DNA of 16,078 nt from NCBI GenBank assembly GCA_003481005.1, contig QUKC01000035.1, forward strand, positions 1 to 16,078, given 5' to 3'. Positions 5,681 through 13,522 of the stretch are shown piece by piece; position 1 is the first letter of the stretch; every line of letters begins with the position of its first letter. The position numbers and the translations under genes were made by a program. Origin of the DNA: Firmicutes bacterium TM09-10. Its GTDB lineage: Bacteria > Bacillota > Clostridia > Lachnospirales > Lachnospiraceae. The notes beneath the pieces are model-generated. The model was not told the DNA's origin and searched no databases. It was given only the letters and a program-made list of their open reading frames with translations.

Positions 5681-7021
5681 TCAAGACAGCTCCACCTTCT
5701 CCGTTGGCCAGGATTTTCTGAGTGCCCCATAGGAAACCAGGAAGTTTGCAAGCCAGCCTGCCGGAACGGCAAGCCAAACGAAATCAATGCCAAAACGCGG
5801 TGCACAGATCAAAGCCACGGACAGACGAATCGCAAGGTTTACCATGTTGGCAATGAGGAATGGCCGCATGATCCCGAGTCCGCGAAGAACTCCATCGGTC
5901 GCCATTTTGATTCCCATAAAGAGAAAGAAGTAACCAAGCCATCTCATATAATCCCCGGACACCTGATAGGCCAGGGCGGTTCCGTCTTTTCCAAGGAACA
6001 GTGAGGAAATCTGTGTGTGCAGCGTTTCAATAACAAGGAAAGCAAGCGCCGCGAAGCACACATCCAATACCAATGCTGCATGGTAGCCTTTTTTGATGCG
6101 CTGGGTTTTGTTTGCGCCAAGGTTCTGGGAAACATACGGCGAAACCGCATTCCCGATGGACACGAAAATCAGGGAAAAAACATTCTCCACCCGCATTGTT
6201 GCCGCATATCCTGCCAGTGCCTGCGTGCCGAAGGGATTCCACTGCGCCTGTACAATCATCATACCGATAGACACGGTAGACTGCTGGAGAACCGATGGAA
6301 CAGCAATTTGAAGCATGGAACACAGCTCCCGCCCGTCAAACCAGGAAAAGGTACTCTTATACCGCCGCATCCGATGAAAAAAAATCAAAAAGGAAAGCAC
6401 AGCCGAAATGCCCTGTGCGATCAAAGTTGCAAGGGCGGCACCGAACACGCCGAGCCCCAGACCGGCTACCATCCAAAGATCCATCCCAATATTCAGGATG
6501 GAGGAAAAGATCAGCAGCCCCAGCGGAATTTTTGATTCACCGATGGAGGTGAACATGGTAGAGAGAATATTGTACATAAACAAAAACGGAAAGCCCACAA
6601 AATAGACCCGCAGGTACAGCACTGCTTCCTTCAGAATATCGGCAGGAGTCTGTAAGCCGCTCATCATCCCATAGGAAAACCAAAAGCCAAAGACACCCAG
6701 GAGGATACTCAGAACCAAAAAGCTGATCAGAGATGTGGACACAATGGTTTTCATTTTGCCATACTCCCTGGCACCGAAATAGCGGCTCACAAGCACACCT
6801 GCACCAACCCCGGCCCCCAGTGCCACGCAAATGAAAACATTGGTCAGAGCTGCACAGGCACCAACCGCCGCCAGCGCAGAGGAACCCACAAACTGACCGA
6901 CGATAATGGAGTCAGCCATATTGTATACCTGCTGAAAAAAGCTGCCAAGAATCATCGGCATTGCAAAAACCGTCAGCGCTTTCAGCGGCGTATCGGTAAT
7001 CAAATACTCCTCTTTTGACAT
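5681..7021 (-). CDS. MATE family efflux transporter
   Basis: This 446-residue, roughly 12-helix inner membrane antiporter exports drugs or metabolites in exchange for Na+ or H+. Family marks are the N-terminal PLKALTVFAMPMILGSFFQQ, then YNMADSIIVGQFVG (helix 1-2 signature), and the mid-protein LGVFGAALATLIAQ repeated-domain motif. The second half begins around residue 235 (MLQIAVPSVLQQ). Length is normal and no frameshift is seen. A GGAGG ten bases before the ATG sets the start. The gene lies 122 bases downstream of the acetyltransferase in the same direction, and the two share a similar leader. The pair is enclosed by the direct repeats. Substrate cannot be told from sequence. Confidence 0.93.
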   Translation of the reverse strand: MSKEEYLITDTPLKALTVFAMPMILGSFFQQVYNMADSIIVGQFVGSSALAAVGACAALTNVFICVALGAGVGAGVLVSRYFGAREYGKMKTIVSTSLISFLVLSILLGVFGFWFSYGMMSGLQTPADILKEAVLYLRVYFVGFPFLFMYNILSTMFTSIGESKIPLGLLIFSSILNIGMDLWMVAGLGLGVFGAALATLIAQGISAVLSFLIFFHRMRRYKSTFSWFDGRELCSMLQIAVPSVLQQSTVSIGMMIVQAQWNPFGTQALAGYAATMRVENVFSLIFVSIGNAVSPYVSQNLGANKTQRIKKGYHAALVLDVCFAALAFLVIETLHTQISSLFLGKDGTALAYQVSGDYMRWLGYFFLFMGIKMATDGVLRGLGIMRPFLIANMVNLAIRLSVALICAPRFGIDFVWLAVPAGWLANFLVSYGALRKSWPTEKVELS

Positions 7022-7111
7022 GATTATATGTCCTCCACAATTTCCTGATTTTTATCTGACTGGATACTCTGTGTCAGAAACTGACCGTCCCGAAACAAAG
7101 CGTAGATCGTG

Positions 7112-7136
7112 TCCGGTTTTGACCAGGACCTGACCC
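7112..7136 (-). repeat. Leader motif in front of MATE
   Basis: The minus-strand leader carries GGTCAAAACCGGA preceded by GGGTCAG. Nearly the same motif occurs at 7661-7684 before the acetyltransferase, with one small indel between its two halves. The sequence just before both ribosome binding sites (GAAATTGT then AGGA) is also shared. Confidence 0.5.
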
Positions 7137-7143
7137 AACCGGC

Positions 7144-7614
7144 TCACAGGATATATTCCATCTGCCGTTCCTTTGTTTTCATGCCCATTTTTTCGTAGAA
7201 GTGCTCTGCCGATGTGTTTCCTGTCCAGACGTTCAGGGTTACTTCGTAGCAGCCCAGTTCCTTTGCCTGTTGCTTCACATATTCAAACAGACTTTCCCCA
7301 ATGTGCTGCCCTCGTGCCTGCTTGTCAACGCACAGGTCATCAATAAACAATGATTTAAAGGACACCATGTTGGTGGAAAAGGGCTGTTCCCTGAGCTGAC
7401 AGAAGGCATAGCCCATGCACAAATCGTCCTCATCTACGGCAACATAGACCGGTTTATCCTCCTGCTTCAATAATTCCGTCAACTCACAAAGGGTATATTT
7501 GGTGGTACCTGGTATAAAAATATCCGGGCGGATCTCTGCATGGATCTGTAATACCTGTCCCAACAGTTCAAGAATTCTTGGGATATCCTTTTTCTCCGCC
7601 TTGCGAATCTTCAT
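7144..7614 (-). CDS. GNAT family N-acetyltransferase
   Basis: This 156-residue acetyl-CoA-dependent N-acetyltransferase has the GNAT fold: MKIRKAEKKDIPRILELL (strand 1 and helix 1), then SLFIDDLCVDKQARGQHIG, which is motif A with the Q-x-x-G-x-G/A-like CoA loop, then LNVWTGNTSAEHFYEKMGMK, the motif B region ending the domain. The start at 7614 is chosen because AAAGGAG lies nine to ten bases upstream and the family domain begins there. The frame is open 31 codons further back but only into repeat-derived sequence. It is upstream of MATE on the same strand, so the two may form a resistance or detoxification pair. The acceptor is unknown. Confidence 0.88.
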   Translation of the reverse strand: MKIRKAEKKDIPRILELLGQVLQIHAEIRPDIFIPGTTKYTLCELTELLKQEDKPVYVAVDEDDLCMGYAFCQLREQPFSTNMVSFKSLFIDDLCVDKQARGQHIGESLFEYVKQQAKELGCYEVTLNVWTGNTSAEHFYEKMGMKTKERQMEYIL

Positions 7615-7660
7615 TTCAAACTTATCTCCTTTACAATTTCGATTTTTCAGGTAAAAAATC

Positions 7661-7684
7661 TCCGGTTTTGACCGGGTCTGACCC
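7661..7684 (-). repeat. Leader motif in front of the acetyltransferase
   Basis: This is the counterpart of 7112-7136. On the minus strand CCGGT-CAAA-ACCGG makes a 5-bp hairpin followed by AGATTTTTT, so it could act as a weak attenuator. Confidence 0.45.
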
Positions 7685-7799
7685 CTGGTTTCTGCGGTCC
7701 TCGCCACCGGGGTTTTCCCATAGTTTTGAAGCTATTTTACCATCTTATAAAATGAAATCCAACAAATTTCTGTTAGATTTGTCTATTTTGTACAATATT

Positions 7800-7818
7800 A
7801 GTAATAATTATCATTATT
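7800..7818 (+). promoter_or_regulatory. Fur-box-like site, copy 2
   Basis: AGTAATAATTATCATTATT matches 14 of 19 positions of the Fur consensus by eye. The flanking sequence is very AT-rich, which raises the chance of a random match. Confidence 0.35.
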
Positions 7819-7892
7819 ATTTCTGCAGGTAATATGAGCCTTTTCTCTTTTAAAATCTGCCCGACAGGTATATACTGAAGCTATCAGCAGAG

Positions 7893-8132
7893 GTGCTGAA
7901 TTTCAACGAAACGGAGGATACACAGATATCAAAATTATATACTATTACCTTAAACGGAGTAACGGAGGAGGTTTATAACAAAGCGACGGATTACATCGAA
8001 AAGCACGCGCTTCGCTTAAACTACAGACCGGAGGTGTCCACCATCGACGCCGAGTTCCCGGACGATATCGATCCTGCAAAGAGCCCCGAGCTGCAGGAAG
8101 CGTACATCCGCAACGTACAGCAGAGACTGTAA
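7893..8132 (+). CDS. Second copy of the small protein; ATG start lost
   Basis: The frame equivalent to the 68-residue small protein is fully open here, but its ATG has changed to ATA (7926-7928) although the GGAGG in front is intact. Reading from GTG at 7893 adds 11 residues and has no good binding site. After the start, the protein is identical to copy 1; I count four base changes, all synonymous. The -10 box is also weakened (TACAAT). It is either silent, or translated weakly from ATA or GTG. Confidence 0.55.
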   Translation: MLNFNETEDTQISKLYTITLNGVTEEVYNKATDYIEKHALRLNYRPEVSTIDAEFPDDIDPAKSPELQEAYIRNVQQRL

Positions 8133-8203
8133 GGTTCGGATTCTGACGCGGGACGCTGCATGCGCCTGCAATGTGTGAAAACATACCATAAATTTCGAAA
8201 AAG

Positions 8204-8246
8204 AAAACCTCTCCCGCCGGTTCCCCGACTGCGGAGAGGTTTTTTC
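8204..8246 (+). terminator. Bidirectional terminator, copy 2
   Basis: AAAACCTCTCC and GGAGAGGTTTTTT arms enclose an inner GC-rich loop. It separates the repeat from the potassium operon. Confidence 0.88.
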
Positions 8247-8319
8247 TGGTATCCAATAGAATGCGCACTCTGCCATCTTTATCCAACCTTAATGCGACGT
8301 CCCCGTCCCTTATCCGATC

Positions 8320-8348
8320 TTAAAATCTCTGGCCGTATAAAATATAAT
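8320..8348 (+). promoter_or_regulatory. Likely promoter of the potassium operon
   Basis: TTAAAA (8320-8325), 17 bases, perfect TATAAT (8343-8348), 26 bases before the first ATG. The -35 is weak, which suits an activator such as the downstream response regulator, but no operator repeat was identified. Confidence 0.5.
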
Positions 8349-8374
8349 TATCACAGAAATAAGGAGCTGCCTTT

Positions 8375-9715
8375 ATGCCAAAGAAAATCATCCGTCGAAA
8401 GCACCGTCTTTCGTCTTTTCAAACTATCACGTTAGGGTTTGCCGGAGTCATTTTACTCGGAGCACTGCTGCTGATGCTTCCGATCTCCACAACAGCCGGG
8501 TGTGTAACGCCATTCAATGAAACGCTGTTTACCGCGACCTCTGCCGTCTGCGTCACAGGACTTGTTGTTCAAGATACCGGAAGCTATTGGTCCGGCTTCG
8601 GACAGACGATCATTCTGGTACTGATCCAGATCGGAGGACTTGGCGTCATAACCGTAGCAGCATCGTTTGCGCTGTTGTCCGGGCGAAAAATCTCCCTGAT
8701 GCAGCGCAGCACCATGCAAGATGCAATTTCTGCGCCAAAGGTCGGCGGAATCGTCCGTCTGACACGGTTCATCTTGCGAGGAACGTTTTTGATCGAACTG
8801 CTGGGCGCACTGGCCATGCTGCCGGTGTTTTGCCATGACTATGGATGGCGCGGCATCTGGATGGCAGTGTTTCATTCCATATCCGCATTCTGCAACGCCG
8901 GATTTGACATTCTTGGAACAGAAAGTAATCTCTATCCATCCCTTACCGGCTATGCCGGCAGTCCGACAATCAATATCACGATCATGCTGCTGATCGTAGT
9001 TGGCGGCATTGGTTTTTTGACATGGGACGATGTCTGCGAAAACAAGTGGCGGCTTCATCGCTACCGGATGCAGAGTAAGGTGATCCTTGTCACGACAGGT
9101 CTTTTAATTCTTTTGCCCGCCGCGTTTTTCTTTTTCACCGACTTTTCCGCGCTTTCTACCGGAAAGCGGCTGCTGGTATCTTTTTTTCAGTCCGTTACGC
9201 CGAGGACCGCGGGCTATAACACAGTAACGCTATCTGCAATGTCCGGTGCGTCGCAGGGCATAATGATCCTTCTGATGCTCATTGGCGGTTCTCCGGGTTC
9301 TACGGCAGGCGGAATAAAAACAACGACGCTGGCGGTCTTGCTTGCCAATGCTGCCGCAACCTTTCGTCAGCGGGAAAATGCTCAGTTTTTCGGACGTAGG
9401 ATTGATTGCAGCGCTGTCAAGACCGCCGCAACCATTCTGACAATGTACCTTACACTGTTCTTTGGCGGCGCTGTTTTTATCAGCGTGTATGAAGATTTGA
9501 CGCTTTCCGCATGCCTGTATGAAACGGCTTCGGCAGTCGGAACAGTGGGATTGACCCTGGGTATCACGCCGCAGCTGCATATTCCTTCCCAAATAGTGCT
9601 GATCGTGCTCATGTATCTGGGCAGAGTCGGCGGTCTTACGCTCATTTATGCAGCGTTTTCCGGTAAAAAAATAAACGGCGCAAAGCTGCCGCAGGAAAAA
9701 ATAATGATTGGATAA
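8375..9715 (+). CDS. ktrB: KtrB/TrkH-type potassium channel subunit
   Basis: This 446-residue integral membrane protein forms the ion path of a Ktr/Trk uptake system. All four pore-loop filters are visible: TSAVCVTGLVV (about residue 55), HSISAFCNAGFDIL (about 170), SVTPRTAGYNTV (about 275) and ETASAVGTVGLTLGI (about 390), each with the key glycine. Length fits KtrB better than the longer TrkH. GSPGSTAGGIKTTT is the glycine-rich intramembrane loop region that gates the pore. AAGGAG lies eight bases before the ATG. The ktrA-like gene starts 13 bases after its stop, so the two are cotranscribed and probably form a complex. Confidence 0.93.
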   Translation: MPKKIIRRKHRLSSFQTITLGFAGVILLGALLLMLPISTTAGCVTPFNETLFTATSAVCVTGLVVQDTGSYWSGFGQTIILVLIQIGGLGVITVAASFALLSGRKISLMQRSTMQDAISAPKVGGIVRLTRFILRGTFLIELLGALAMLPVFCHDYGWRGIWMAVFHSISAFCNAGFDILGTESNLYPSLTGYAGSPTINITIMLLIVVGGIGFLTWDDVCENKWRLHRYRMQSKVILVTTGLLILLPAAFFFFTDFSALSTGKRLLVSFFQSVTPRTAGYNTVTLSAMSGASQGIMILLMLIGGSPGSTAGGIKTTTLAVLLANAAATFRQRENAQFFGRRIDCSAVKTAATILTMYLTLFFGGAVFISVYEDLTLSACLYETASAVGTVGLTLGITPQLHIPSQIVLIVLMYLGRVGGLTLIYAAFSGKKINGAKLPQEKIMIG

Positions 9716-9728
9716 GGAGTCTTTACAC

Positions 9729-10376
9729 ATGAAAAACATTTTATTGATTGGCGCAGGCCGCTTCGGACGGCATATCGCTATGCAATTATCTCAGCTGGGG
9801 CATCAGATCATGGCAGTCGATACAAACGAAGAACGGATCAATGATATACTTCCCCTCGTCACCAACGCGCAAATTGGAGACAGTACAAACGCGGAGTTTC
9901 TTCGCTCCCTTGGCATCGGAAATTTCGATGTCTGCATCGTGACCATTGGCGGCAGCTTTCAGAATTCTCTGGAAACGACGTCGCTTCTGAAGGAGCTTGG
10001 CGCGAAGTGTGTAGTGTCGCGTGCCGAGCGGGATGTACATGCAAAGTTTCTGCTTCGCAACGGAGCCGACCATGTGATCTACCCGGAAAAGCAGGTAGCA
10101 GAATGGGCAGCAATTCGATATACTGCCGATCATATTTTCGACTACATGGAGATCGACGAGCAGCACGCCATTTTTGAAGTAGAAGTTCCACAAGGGTGGA
10201 TTGGCAAAAGCGTTGGTGAACTGAATATTCGCAGGAAGTATGGCATTAACATTCTTGGCATCAAACATTCTGGAAAAACCGACGTTTCAATTACGCCTGA
10301 TACGGTGCTGTCAGGAGAAATAACCATTTTAGCGCTGGGTGAATATAAGGCGCTGCAAAAGTGTTTCCGGATATGA
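9729..10376 (+). CDS. ktrA: KtrA-type RCK gating subunit
   Basis: This 215-residue cytoplasmic ring-forming regulator binds the KtrB channel and controls it through nucleotide binding. The N-terminal RCK_N Rossmann fold shows LLIGAGRFGRHIA (G-x-G-x-x-G) and the acidic AVDTNEERI at the end of strand 2. The C-terminal RCK_C domain (about residues 135-212) carries FEVEVPQGWIGKSVGEL and the final ITILALGEY. A single RCK unit and the length separate it from the double-length TrkA. The start at 9729 is set by AAGGAG nine bases upstream. An earlier in-frame ATG at 9708 would overlap ktrB. Confidence 0.92.
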   Translation: MKNILLIGAGRFGRHIAMQLSQLGHQIMAVDTNEERINDILPLVTNAQIGDSTNAEFLRSLGIGNFDVCIVTIGGSFQNSLETTSLLKELGAKCVVSRAERDVHAKFLLRNGADHVIYPEKQVAEWAAIRYTADHIFDYMEIDEQHAIFEVEVPQGWIGKSVGELNIRRKYGINILGIKHSGKTDVSITPDTVLSGEITILALGEYKALQKCFRI

Positions 10377-10393
10377 ACGGACGGTGAAACAAT

Positions 10394-12547
10394 ATGAAAG
10401 ATGTCATTTTGATCGTTGGGATGGCTCTAACGTTCCTGTTCGGATGGTTTCTGATGGAGCAGCTGGATCGCTTTCTGTACGAAAATCAGAAACGAATCCG
10501 ATTGGACACAATAGAATTCGCCGCATTTTGGTGCTATAATACCATCAAGAGGGGTGGTGAAACTGTGCAGAACAATGAAAACAATCTATCAAAAGAGCAT
10601 ATTCTGGTGTGCCTGTCCTCGTCCCCATCCAATGAACGTATTGTACGAATGGCAGGGAAAATGGCGCAGGCATTTTGCGGAAGCCTTACCGCGCTCTATG
10701 TGCAGACCCCCGAATACTCTGGCATGAACGCAGAAGATATCGCTCGACTGCAGGCGAATATACGTCTTGCGCAGCAGCTTGGTGCAGAGATCATCACAAC
10801 ACATGGAGAAGATGTACCAACGCAGATTGCGGAATATGCGCGGCTCTCTGATGTGACCAAAATCGTAATTGGGCGCAGCGGCGTGCAGCGACGGCATTTC
10901 TGGAGCGAACCGACGCTGACAGAACAGCTCATTACGCTTGCGCCGGAGATGGACATTCACATCATTCCGGATGCGGAGGTCTATAAAAGCGATCCCAGGA
11001 AACCATTTTCCGCCGTTCGCCCGGCCCTTCCAACCGCCCGGGAACTGCTTCTGACTGTCGGGATTCTGACAGCCGCTACGATCATCGGGTGGTTGTTTCT
11101 GCGGCTTGGCTTTGCGGATGCCAATATCATCATGGTTTATCTGCTGGGTGTGCTTCTGACCTCCGCTTTTACCAGCGGATATACCTGCGGCGTGCTGTCC
11201 GCCTTTTTGAGTGTCATCTTGTTCAATTATTTTCTGACAGAACCCAGGCTGTCTTTGGTCGCCTATGGAAGCAAATATCCCATAACCTTTGCCGTCATGT
11301 TCATGGCTGCACTTTTGACAGGTACACTTGCAGCCAAGCTCAAAGCCCACGCGCAGCTATCCGCACGGGACGCTTATCGCACAAAGCTGCTTTTTGATAT
11401 GAACAGGCAGCTTCAAAAAGCGGAAACGTCTGAGGAAGTTTACCGGATGACCGCAACGCAGATACAAAGGCTCATGCAGCGGAACATCCTGATTTATCCG
11501 GCACAGGAAGGCGCGCTGTCCAAAGGGATCCTTTACCCGGCTGACGCAAGCAGCCCATATAGTGCCCCGGACACAGACCAGGAACAGGATGTGATCGACT
11601 GGGTCTGGCAAAACCGGAAACGTGCCGGAGCAACGACACAAAACTTTCCCAACGCAAAACGACTGTATCTTGCCATTCGTACCGGGCAGCAAATTTACGG
11701 CATTGTCGGGATTCCGATGGAGAAGCAAACGCAGCCTGACGCATTTACATCTAGCGTTCTGTTCTCCCTTCTCGGTGAGTGCGCTCTGGCGCTGGATAAC
11801 CTGCGAAATGCCAGAGAAAAGGAAGAAGCTGCCGTTCTTGCAAAGAACGAACAGCTTCGCGCTAATCTTCTGCGTTCAATTTCTCATGATCTCAGGACAC
11901 CGCTGACCTCTATTTCCGGCAACGCCGACACACTGCTGCACAGCTATGACATGCTGGATGAGCAAACACGGAAACAGATTTTTACGGACATTCATGACGA
12001 TGCACAGTGGCTGACCGAGCTGGTTGAGAATTTGCTCTCCATTACGAAAATCGCTGACGGCAGCGTCAAGCTGCGTCTTTCCGATCAGGTTGTGGACGAT
12101 ATTGTATCGGAAGCGCTACGGCATATCGACCGAAGATCGACAGAACATCACATTACGGTGGATTGCGGAGACGTGCCGCTGCTGATACGGGTGGATGCAG
12201 GACTCATCGTGCAGGTGCTTATCAATCTGGTGAACAATGCAGTCAAATATACTACGGCTGGCTCTGACATCTGCATCACGGCAATCCAGCAAAAAAAAGC
12301 GGTTGAGATCTGTGTCAGCGATAACGGCCCTGGTATCCCGGACGAACTAAAGGAGCGTGTTTTTGAAATGTTCTTTGCCGGAGGAAATCCGATTGGCGAC
12401 AGCCGCCGAAGCCTCGGGCTTGGGCTCACGCTCTGTCAAGCCATCATTCATGCACATCATGGCGAAATAACGCTGAAAAACAATTCGCCGCATGGCTGCA
12501 TCTTTTCCTTTACATTACCACTTAGTGAGGTGAACTTAAATGAATAA
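10394..12547 (+). CDS. kdpD: KdpD-like sensor histidine kinase lacking the N-terminal KdpD domain
   Basis: This membrane sensor kinase is 717 residues from this ATG. Domains in order: a 58-residue leader with one membrane helix (LIVGMALTFLFGWFLME); a universal-stress-like domain (about 67-195, starting HILVCLSSSPSNERI); a DUF4118 block of four helices (about 215-325); a GAF-like region (about 345-475); the HisKA dimerisation helix with the phospho-accepting His498 in SISHDLRTPLTS; and an ATPase domain with LINLVNNAVKYT, DNGPGIP and GLGLTLCQAI. The roughly 200-residue ATP-binding KdpD domain normally at the N-terminus is absent. GTG at 10565, with GGGGTGG in front and an extended -10 promoter, could be the true kinase start. 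The preceding part would then be a separate short membrane peptide without its stop. Confidence 0.88.
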   Translation: MKDVILIVGMALTFLFGWFLMEQLDRFLYENQKRIRLDTIEFAAFWCYNTIKRGGETVQNNENNLSKEHILVCLSSSPSNERIVRMAGKMAQAFCGSLTALYVQTPEYSGMNAEDIARLQANIRLAQQLGAEIITTHGEDVPTQIAEYARLSDVTKIVIGRSGVQRRHFWSEPTLTEQLITLAPEMDIHIIPDAEVYKSDPRKPFSAVRPALPTARELLLTVGILTAATIIGWLFLRLGFADANIIMVYLLGVLLTSAFTSGYTCGVLSAFLSVILFNYFLTEPRLSLVAYGSKYPITFAVMFMAALLTGTLAAKLKAHAQLSARDAYRTKLLFDMNRQLQKAETSEEVYRMTATQIQRLMQRNILIYPAQEGALSKGILYPADASSPYSAPDTDQEQDVIDWVWQNRKRAGATTQNFPNAKRLYLAIRTGQQIYGIVGIPMEKQTQPDAFTSSVLFSLLGECALALDNLRNAREKEEAAVLAKNEQLRANLLRSISHDLRTPLTSISGNADTLLHSYDMLDEQTRKQIFTDIHDDAQWLTELVENLLSITKIADGSVKLRLSDQVVDDIVSEALRHIDRRSTEHHITVDCGDVPLLIRVDAGLIVQVLINLVNNAVKYTTAGSDICITAIQQKKAVEICVSDNGPGIPDELKERVFEMFFAGGNPIGDSRRSLGLGLTLCQAIIHAHHGEITLKNNSPHGCIFSFTLPLSEVNLNE
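10532..10540 (+). promoter_or_regulatory. Extended -10 promoter inside the kinase leader
   Basis: TGCTATAAT is a perfect extended -10 element 25 bases before the possible GTG start at 10565. The -35 region is poor. Confidence 0.35.
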
Positions 12548-13241
12548 GCCACTTGTCCTTGTTGTAGAAGATGATACCCCTGTGCGCAATCTGATCACTA
12601 CGACGCTGAAAACTCACGAATACAGGTATCTTTCGGCGCAAAACGGCGCAAGCGCCGTGATGGAGGCGCTGTCTCACAATCCAGATATTGTGCTGCTTGA
12701 TCTGGGACTTCCAGATATGGATGGCGTGGAGATCATCCAAAAGATCCGTTCGTGGTCGAATATGCCGATCATTGTAATCAGCGCCAGGACAGAGGATTCC
12801 GATAAAATCGGGGCGCTGGATGCCGGGGCGGACGATTACCTGACGAAGCCTTTTTCCGTGGATGAACTGTTGGCACGACTGCGGGTGACGCAGCGAAGGT
12901 TAGCGTTGATAAAAGCAGATACGGCACAGGAAACCCCAATTTTTACGAACGGTGCGCTGAAAATCGACTATGCGGCAGGCTGCGCATATCTTGATGGTGC
13001 AGAACTGCACCTAACGCCCATCGAATACAAACTGTTGTGCCTGCTCTCCAAAAATGTTGGTAAGGTTCTGACACACACCTACATTACGCAGCAGATTTGG
13101 GGCAGCAGTTGGGAAAATGATATTGCTTCTCTGCGCGTATTCATGGCAACCCTGCGCAAAAAGCTGGAAAACGGGAAAGATGGGCAGCAATACATACAAA
13201 CACACATCGGCATCGGTTATCGGATGCTGCGGGTCGAGTGA
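12540..13241 (+). CDS. kdpE: KdpE-like OmpR-family response regulator
   Basis: This 233-residue two-component regulator has a receiver domain (1-120) with the acidic pocket E10-D11-D12, the phospho-acceptor Asp54 in VLLDLGLPDMDG, and Lys103 in YLTKPFS. The C-terminal winged helix (about 135-230) includes LTPIEYKLLCLLSKNVGKVL and ends in HIGIGYRM, as in KdpE. Its ATG overlaps the kinase stop by eight bases, and GAGGTG lies eight bases ahead, so the two are coupled. With no kdpFABC nearby, its likely target is the ktrBA operon it belongs to. Confidence 0.92.
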   Translation: MNKPLVLVVEDDTPVRNLITTTLKTHEYRYLSAQNGASAVMEALSHNPDIVLLDLGLPDMDGVEIIQKIRSWSNMPIIVISARTEDSDKIGALDAGADDYLTKPFSVDELLARLRVTQRRLALIKADTAQETPIFTNGALKIDYAAGCAYLDGAELHLTPIEYKLLCLLSKNVGKVLTHTYITQQIWGSSWENDIASLRVFMATLRKKLENGKDGQQYIQTHIGIGYRMLRVE

Positions 13242-13244
13242 GCG

Positions 13245-13330
13245 ATCCCTGTGTCCGCCCCTTGCGGACTGCCTTTGCCACCAGCATGGGATATATTTTT
13301 GCAAATGGCATATACTTTTTCAGTTTCCAT
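13245..13330 (-). pseudogene. DUF2200 family remnant, frameshifted and truncated
   Basis: On the minus strand a good ribosome binding site (AAGGAGG) precedes an ATG at 13330 that reads METEKVYA. The next reading frame then continues MPFAKIYPMLVAKAVRKGRT, the typical start of DUF2200 proteins (about 110-120 residues). Loss of one five-base unit, ATGCC, from a short tandem would explain the frame jump. Right after KGRT the similarity stops, next to the end of kdpE, so about two thirds of the gene is gone. The function of DUF2200 is unknown. Confidence 0.5.
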
Positions 13331-13522
13331 TTTCGGCTGTCCTCCTTCCCGTGATGTATAAAGGCAAGGGCCATGCTCTGCCCATCAAGTTCGCCGTCCT
13401 ATCAAAGCGGCATTCGTTGCATACATACAATGACGATCGTGTAATCGGCTACGTAGGTAAATTCACCTATTTTTTCCTATGTATTTCGCCATATCATTGT
13501 ATTTTCTGATATTTATTCTGTT
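13331..13522. other. Intergenic, no gene; weak hairpin
   Basis: Nothing coding was recognised here. TAGGT-AAATTC-ACCTA followed by TTTTTT (13454-13475) is a weak terminator candidate for the convergent operons on either side. Confidence 0.35.

Larger units (their letters stand above)
7717..8272 (+). repeat. Direct repeat, copy 2 (about 560 bp)
   Basis: This is the second copy of 5076-5634. Immediately left of it, 7689-7708 repeats 4912-4931 exactly (20 bases), but the LOR remnant found between those points in copy 1 is absent, so copy 2 carries an internal deletion of about 136 bases. Confidence 0.9.

Noticed and set aside
7615..7707. Longer start for the acetyltransferase at 7707
   Set aside because: The extra 31 residues are read from repeat-derived and leader sequence, there is no suitable binding site, and the GNAT domain begins at 7614 behind a good AAAGGAG.
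8341..8360. Fur-like site before the potassium operon
   Set aside because: Only about 9 of 19 positions agree.
10589..11350. 253-codon open frame on the minus strand inside the kinase gene
   Set aside because: It lies wholly opposite a well-supported kinase gene, and its composition (Cys/Gly/Gln-rich, no domain) is that of an antisense shadow.
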